64,000 nt of DNA from Sporobacter sp942492735. GTDB lineage: Bacteria; Bacillota; Clostridia; Oscillospirales; Oscillospiraceae. Shown here piece after piece: positions 59,264 to 64,000 of the stretch. Position numbers and translations under genes: made by a program. Where the stretch lies: assembly GCA_942492735.1 (NCBI GenBank), contig OW818648.1, positions 3,286,001 through 3,350,000 of the forward strand, read 5' to 3'. The notes under the pieces are model-generated. The model saw nothing but the letters and a program-made list of their open reading frames with translations, ran no database searches and was not told the origin of the DNA. Position 1 is the stretch's first letter. Each line of letters starts with the position of its first letter.

Positions 59264-61054
59264 CTAATACTTCCCAAAATCCGAACTACCAGCATGCAGC
59301 CTTTTTGCGGAATTGGCGATAAGCGAGCGTTGCTTTAATTCGAGATTGATGGTGTGCTCCTTTTTCATCGCTACTTCACGACCGTTTCCGAGTCTAAACA
59401 CGCTGACAATCTCTTTTAAGTGCTCTGCCTGACCAGACAACTCTTCGCTTGCTGCAGCGCTCTCCTCGGCCGTCGCGGCGTTTGTCTGTACGACCTGAGA
59501 CACCTGGATTATTCCCCTGTTAATCTGATCTATACCCAACGCCTGTTCCTTTGAAGCGTTTGCGATATTAATATTGAGCTCAGCCGCTTTTTCAATTTGG
59601 TCAACAATTCGACCCAGAGATTCCGCCGTCTCAACGGCAATTTTTGTTCCCGCATCAACTTTTCTAATTGAATGCTCAATCATATCGGTTGTCTCTTTAG
59701 CCGCCGTTGCAGACCGCGCGGCAAGCGTCCTGACTTCCTCGGCGACGACAGCAAAGCCTTTACCATGCTGTCCGGCTCTTGCCGCCTCGACGGCGGCATT
59801 AAGCGCGAGAATGTTCGTCTGGAATGCGATATCATCGATAACTTTAATAATCTTGCTAATGCTTCTGGAGGAATCATTAATATCATCCATTGCGGTAAGC
59901 ATCGATTTCATCTTTGTATTGCTTTGCTCAGCATTCTCTCTTGAATTTTTTGCTAGTTTACTCGCTTCTTCGGCGTTTTTGGCATTGACATTCGTCTGAG
60001 CAGCAATTTCTTCAATGGATGCCGTCAGTTCCTCAACAGCGCTCGCCTGATCCGTCGCGCCTTGTGATAACTCCATACTTGAGTTTGATAGCATATTCGA
60101 CCCATCTGAGACCTGTTCGGATGCTGCGTAGATTGAGGACACAAGTTCTCTCAAACCTCTGAGAAGCTCTGTAATACCTTGGCCCATCTGATCTTTTTCC
60201 GATCGGAGGTCAATATTGACGGTAAGGTCGCCTTCCGATATAAGTTTTGCAGCCTGGACCTGATTTTTTGTGCTGATGATTAACTGATCAAATGACTTTG
60301 ACAGTTTTCCGATTTCATCCAGACGTTTACCATCCTCATTTAACTCCGCATCTAAGTCGCCGATGGCGAGCTTGTCGGCAATGTCCACAGCTCTATTGAG
60401 CGGTCTACTGATGATGCGTGCAATATATCCGGCGAGAATGACCGATACGATTACCCCGATGACAGTAATAACCAGAATAGCTATACCACTGTTCAGTGCC
60501 ACAGTCGAGTTCTCCTTGGACATTAAATCTGCATCTTTTGCGAGTACATCGAGAAAGCTGACAAATTCACTGTACATCGTCGTACCGAGTTGCGCGAGTC
60601 CCGGCACAAGCGCCTGGGCACCCTCACTATCGCCTGAAAGAGCCAGTTGCGTCAATTTCTGCATACCAGGCTGGTATGTATTTTCCCATTCTGCGACAAT
60701 GATGCCGAGCTGCGCCTTGAAATGTTCTTTAACGATTGCAGAGTCGCATTTTGTCAGATAGTCAGACAATGCTGCTAAAAGCATGGTACTATTATCGGCA
60801 ACATCCTGTAATTTAGCTTGATCTGTCAGAACAGACAGTTTGTATGTATTATATCTGATCAATACAAAAGTCGTCGATGCACTGCCGGCATACTCAAGAG
60901 CCAACGTGTTTTCTTCGTACATTCGTCTGTCATCTTTCCAAAGCTTATATAGACTGACTAAACCGATCGCACCAATAATCGCCGCAATAAACGCAATGAT
61001 AAGAAACCCGACGATTAATTTTGTTGAAATTTTTAAGTCTACAAACCTTTTCAT
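59264..61054 (-). CDS. Methyl-accepting chemotaxis protein
   Basis: This 596-residue transmembrane chemoreceptor has a first membrane helix at about residues 10-32 and a 4HB_MCP-type extracellular helical bundle to about residue 185. A second membrane helix near 190-212, a HAMP domain, and the long signalling coiled-coil follow, with the conserved tip DDIAFQTNILALNAAVEAARAGQHGKGFAVVAEEVR. There is no C-terminal CheR-tethering pentapeptide. ATG 61054 is preceded by GGGG about 10 bp upstream; the longer frame from 61114 lacks support. The sensed ligand is unknown. Confidence 0.95.
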   Translation of the reverse strand: MKRFVDLKISTKLIVGFLIIAFIAAIIGAIGLVSLYKLWKDDRRMYEENTLALEYAGSASTTFVLIRYNTYKLSVLTDQAKLQDVADNSTMLLAALSDYLTKCDSAIVKEHFKAQLGIIVAEWENTYQPGMQKLTQLALSGDSEGAQALVPGLAQLGTTMYSEFVSFLDVLAKDADLMSKENSTVALNSGIAILVITVIGVIVSVILAGYIARIISRPLNRAVDIADKLAIGDLDAELNEDGKRLDEIGKLSKSFDQLIISTKNQVQAAKLISEGDLTVNIDLRSEKDQMGQGITELLRGLRELVSSIYAASEQVSDGSNMLSNSSMELSQGATDQASAVEELTASIEEIAAQTNVNAKNAEEASKLAKNSRENAEQSNTKMKSMLTAMDDINDSSRSISKIIKVIDDIAFQTNILALNAAVEAARAGQHGKGFAVVAEEVRTLAARSATAAKETTDMIEHSIRKVDAGTKIAVETAESLGRIVDQIEKAAELNINIANASKEQALGIDQINRGIIQVSQVVQTNAATAEESAAASEELSGQAEHLKEIVSVFRLGNGREVAMKKEHTINLELKQRSLIANSAKRLHAGSSDFGKY

Positions 61055-61164
61055 ATGTACTAAACCCCTTTTCGTTTTTAAGCCATCACTTGATAAGGCT
61101 GTACAACATGACAATACACGCTACCTATTGTATTATTTATAACATAGCATGTACATCTCACCAC

Positions 61165-61206
61165 ATTCTCATTGCACACCACATAAAAGCGGTGTGCAAT
61201 GAGAAT
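61165..61206 (-). terminator. Hairpin after ypeB
   Basis: A perfect 16-bp stem (61165-61180 with 61191-61206) with a 10-nt loop starts 13 bp after the ypeB stop. It has no T tract. Confidence 0.65.
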
Positions 61207-61219
61207 TACTTTATTTAAT

Positions 61220-62596
61220 CTATATCGTCAGCGTACCGCTCTCGGTTTCAAGCAGGATGAGGATTTTTTCTTCATCACCTGTCTGTGCGTTGACATAGAC
61301 GATATAGTGGGCGCCGCTGTCGTTTTCACATTTGAATTCATGGCAGAATATTTCGTTCTTCCCGCTTGTGGGGATAATACACATCTCATGCGCTAAAATT
61401 GTCAGAAGAGGTGACACCTTTTTCTTCGCTTCATTCTCGTCAACCTTCGTCTCAGGAATGGTCCTTTCGGTATGATTCATAATATAACCCTGGCTCTCGA
61501 ACCCGACAATCTTGCCGTTGTCGAGCGCAACAGATACTTTAATTAAGTCGGTATAGCAGACGACATTATCCTTTGTATAGGCAAAGTTTACCGTCAGTAT
61601 ATTGCCGTCAACAATTTGGTAGCTTTGCTTCATATTTTTATAGCCTTTTTCCTGAAGAAACCGCACGGCGATTTTTATACCGTCATTCGGTGTCATGACA
61701 CTTGTTTTCACGATACGTGAATTGAATACATCAGCCACGATGCCGCCTCTTTTTGTGACCTCAAAGCTGATTGTTCCGCCTTCATCGTTGGCATAGAACA
61801 TATAAACCGGCAGATTGCCCGCACGCTCACCGCTTGATTTGATAATGCTGCTCCTTGTTCCAAGAAATGCAGCGGCTTTTTTTAGTGCCTCATCACTCGT
61901 TATTTCGCTCTGGCCCTCCAAAAGCTTTGGTTTCATATCGGCGATATGGGATGAAAAAGGCCCGTCATAAATGAGTGTCGGGGTTTCGGGGAACTCCCCT
62001 TCCATGATTGTAAAACTGTCTTTGAGAACATTTGATGTTGCATCACTGCCGATCTTTGCCGCCGTGCTGCTGACTGCCTCTATTTTGCCGATAGACACAC
62101 CTGTGATGTTGACATCGGCCATGAGCTGATTCAGGTTGTCTGCTAATATCGTCGCGGTTTCTGACAATTTCTTCAGGTTGTTAATATCTTCTTCGCTGCT
62201 AACAGCCCCTGATCCTGCCCTTTTGGACAGCATATATGCGTAATCACCGACCTTTGTGATAAAGCCGGACGTATTCTGGAATTCATACGTTGAAAACGGC
62301 ATTTCTCCCAGCGCGTACTGCGCCGACAACGCTTTCCCGTATACCTCCGTGCACACCGAGCTCAGCATTTCCGGTGTTGCCGCGTATATGCTTTTCTGCA
62401 GCGCCGCATCGAGTTCCCCAACACCCGAGACAAGCTCACTGAACGCATGCTGGTATGTGTTCTCGAGCTGAAGTTTATAGCCTTCCGCCTTCAGGTGATA
62501 GGAATAAGCCAACCCCCCCAGCACAGTAAAGCCGGCAAGAATATAGCTTGTCAGCAAAACTGCTTTGTTTTTAACAGTTCTCTTTCTTCTCTTCAT
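61220..62596 (-). CDS. ypeB: Spore germination protein YpeB
   Basis: This protein of 458 residues has one N-terminal membrane helix (LTSYILAGFTVLGGLAYSY), an N-terminal YpeB helical domain (about 30-200), and PepSY-like repeats in the C-terminal half (GIKIAVRFLQEKGYKNMKQSY). YpeB stabilises the cortex-lytic enzyme SleB in the spore and holds it inactive. Its presence shows that the organism forms spores. sleB, its usual operon partner, is not next to it. ATG 62596 has GGAG 7 bp upstream and is preferred over ATG 62602. Confidence 0.95.
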   Translation of the reverse strand: MKRRKRTVKNKAVLLTSYILAGFTVLGGLAYSYHLKAEGYKLQLENTYQHAFSELVSGVGELDAALQKSIYAATPEMLSSVCTEVYGKALSAQYALGEMPFSTYEFQNTSGFITKVGDYAYMLSKRAGSGAVSSEEDINNLKKLSETATILADNLNQLMADVNITGVSIGKIEAVSSTAAKIGSDATSNVLKDSFTIMEGEFPETPTLIYDGPFSSHIADMKPKLLEGQSEITSDEALKKAAAFLGTRSSIIKSSGERAGNLPVYMFYANDEGGTISFEVTKRGGIVADVFNSRIVKTSVMTPNDGIKIAVRFLQEKGYKNMKQSYQIVDGNILTVNFAYTKDNVVCYTDLIKVSVALDNGKIVGFESQGYIMNHTERTIPETKVDENEAKKKVSPLLTILAHEMCIIPTSGKNEIFCHEFKCENDSGAHYIVYVNAQTGDEEKILILLETESGTLTI

Positions 62597-62745
62597 AATC
62601 ATGCTCCATTTTTATCCCGTATTTACAACTATAAAAAAGCAAACGCCCCTCCATGGCTTATCGTTACCATAAAGGAGCGCTGTATGTAATACAATAAATT
62701 GTACAAGATACAAAATATTGTACAAGTTGTAAAATATGGTCCGTT

Positions 62746-63411
62746 TTATTCGTCGATGGTCAAAGTGCCGAGTATTTTGTAAAGCTTTGCCGTTTCGGCT
62801 TCCTTGTTTTTTAGATTATAGCTGGCAACAACGGCGAATACGCCCTTATCGGTATCAACCAGCCATGCCTCAAACTGCGTGTTCCCGTCATTCGCCGCTA
62901 CTGTCTCGCCGGATATTTCAGTACCGGGAATATAGTTTTCCCCGGATTGCTCAAACTCGTTGTAGTTGATTAATTGATCAAGAAAGCTGGGGGCGAGCGC
63001 TGCTGCCTTTGAATCCTCAATAAAGGAGATACTCAAATACTCACCCGCTTCGGAGACATCCATAAATGTATCGCCGCCGTCCGTCCTTAAATGCTCAAAA
63101 ACGGTTCTGTCCGTTATGACGGAATAGGAGATAAAAGAACCCGGCACCGTGATACTGTATTTTGTCCCGTCTGCTGTTTCTTCAGTCGTGACCGACCCCT
63201 CATCAGTCGTCACCGGTGACGGTGACTGTGACGGTTCAGCAGATTCAGATGGAGACGGCAATGCGGACGCCGAAACCGACGCCGAGGGCGAGGGCGTCTC
63301 ATCTTTGCTGCCGACTGTCTGCGTCGCAAGAAGATAAATGATGGCAATAATAATGATGACAGCGACTAAAACACCCAGAAACAGGAGCATTTTTTTAATG
63401 TTTTTATTCAT
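62746..63411 (-). CDS. Membrane-anchored lipoprotein-like protein of unknown function
   Basis: This 221-residue protein has one N-terminal membrane helix (KMLLFLGVLVAVIIIIAIIY) and a Ser/Pro/Ala/Glu-rich linker (about residues 36-70). An extracellular domain follows (YSITVPGSFISYSVITDRTVFEHL...), a mixed alpha/beta fold with some likeness to PsbP-type domains; I do not recognise the family. ATG 63411 overlaps the gltX stop (ATGA), so the two are translationally coupled. The longer frame from 63546 only overlaps gltX. Confidence 0.75.
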   Translation of the reverse strand: MNKNIKKMLLFLGVLVAVIIIIAIIYLLATQTVGSKDETPSPSASVSASALPSPSESAEPSQSPSPVTTDEGSVTTEETADGTKYSITVPGSFISYSVITDRTVFEHLRTDGGDTFMDVSEAGEYLSISFIEDSKAAALAPSFLDQLINYNEFEQSGENYIPGTEISGETVAANDGNTQFEAWLVDTDKGVFAVVASYNLKNKEAETAKLYKILGTLTIDE

Positions 63412-64000
63412 ATCTTTCCCCCGGATAACTTCCTTATGCCGATATCGATCCGCCGAAGTGTCTCTTCCCTTCCAAGAATGTGGCATATTTCGACAGCGCC
63501 GCCGGGCGTTACTGCCTTTCCTGCTGAAGCTATTCTTAATGGCCACATCAGTGTTGCATTTTTTGTTTCAAGCTTCTCAGCCAGACCGATCAGCGCGTTA
63601 TGAATTTCCTCCTGCGTCCAGTCGTTCAGTGAATTGAGAACAGGCAGAACCGTTTCCAGCATCTGGAGCGATATGGCCTCATCTGTTTTTGATTTTTTGT
63701 GAACATAAAGCGCCGCGTCGTATTCCGGCAGAGTATCAAAGAAATCAATTTTCTCCGGGATGTCGTTCAGCTTCTCAGTGCGCTGCTGCAGGAGCGCTGC
63801 AATCTCAACGGCATCTATCGATGGATTTGTCACAGCCTGACGGATATACGGTTCAGCGAGCGCAGCAAACATTGACGGTTCGAGCGCCCTGATATACTCC
63901 CCATTAAAGTAGGTCAGCTTTTCGATATCAAAAATCGCCGGCGATTTGGAAATACCGTTGATATCGAAAATCTCGGACAGCTCCGTGAGCGTAAAAATTT
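63408..64000 (-). CDS. gltX: Glutamate-tRNA ligase, C-terminal part
   Basis: The last 197 codons of gltX are in the window, and the gene runs past the right edge. The visible part reads EIFDINGISKSPAIFDIEKL and YFNGEYIRAL, then the anticodon-binding helical domain with WTQEEIHNALIGLAEKLETK and MWPLRIASAGKAVTPGGAVE. This is typical for class I glutamyl-tRNA synthetases. The HIGH and KMSKS motifs lie outside the window. It is translationally coupled to the membrane protein gene that follows. Confidence 0.93.
   Translation of the reverse strand, partial: IFTLTELSEIFDINGISKSPAIFDIEKLTYFNGEYIRALEPSMFAALAEPYIRQAVTNPSIDAVEIAALLQQRTEKLNDIPEKIDFFDTLPEYDAALYVHKKSKTDEAISLQMLETVLPVLNSLNDWTQEEIHNALIGLAEKLETKNATLMWPLRIASAGKAVTPGGAVEICHILGREETLRRIDIGIRKLSGGKI

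Overview
The window looks like chromosomal DNA of a spore-forming, strictly anaerobic Gram-positive member of the Clostridia, probably near the Oscillospiraceae/Ruminococcaceae; the family is my inference. The evidence is the germination protein YpeB, four proteins with S-layer homology (SLH) domains beside a CsaB-type pyruvyl transferase, hybrid cluster protein with a divergent Crp/Fnr regulator, strong AGGAGG ribosome binding sites, frequent TTG and GTG starts, and intergenic repeat families of a kind common in that group. I see no rRNA, tRNA, CRISPR array, complete insertion sequence or prophage.

Layout. 0-4 kb (minus): aminotransferase 5' end, obgE and an SLH-anchored phosphodiester glycosidase. 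4.1-11.6 kb (plus): a tight seven-gene operon, murJ, an O-antigen-ligase-like protein, a glycosyltransferase, two DUF4330 membrane proteins and a glycosyltransferase-CsaB fusion. It is probably the secondary cell-wall polysaccharide operon whose pyruvylated product holds SLH proteins. 11.6-16.7 kb (minus): an aconitase-like hydratase, a GNAT and NADP-isocitrate dehydrogenase (route to 2-oxoglutarate), then rsmE. 16.9-28.6 kb: ferritin-like protein, old-yellow-enzyme-type reductase, diguanylate cyclase, a TetR-ABC exporter operon, a PadR-HAAS pair, HD protein, FapA and MgtC. 28.7-31.9 kb: hcp, its Fe-S partner and an HcpR-like regulator with a palindromic operator. 32-35.4 kb: two tandem SLH paralogues, one with a trypsin-like protease domain.

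35.5-40.3 kb is the most system-like stretch. A Y-family DNA polymerase diverges from an XRE repressor, and the promoter region between them carries about eight GAAGTT half-sites. Behind the repressor come a HAD phosphatase, an ImmA/IrrE metalloprotease, a DUF6504-like small protein, two bacterial-PH membrane proteins and an SRAP (HMCES/YedK) abasic-site protein. I read this as a LexA-independent DNA-damage tolerance module. A nitrilase-GNAT fusion follows.

41.6-64 kb: SLH-GH18 and GH3 glycosidases; a probable unannotated structured RNA (about 46.29-46.60 kb) with its own promoter, a 9-bp end-closing stem and a hairpin terminator; hpt and a kinase-like/nuclease-like fusion separated by a 14-bp tandem repeat; a beta-CASP hydrolase and dnaE; an amino-acid ABC transporter; an LRR surface protein; flavodoxin; a DUF1540 protein missed by length cut-offs; a chemoreceptor; ypeB without sleB; and the 3' part of gltX. 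Three families of dispersed palindromic repeats (72 bp, 74 bp and about 26 bp) sit in the gaps between genes.
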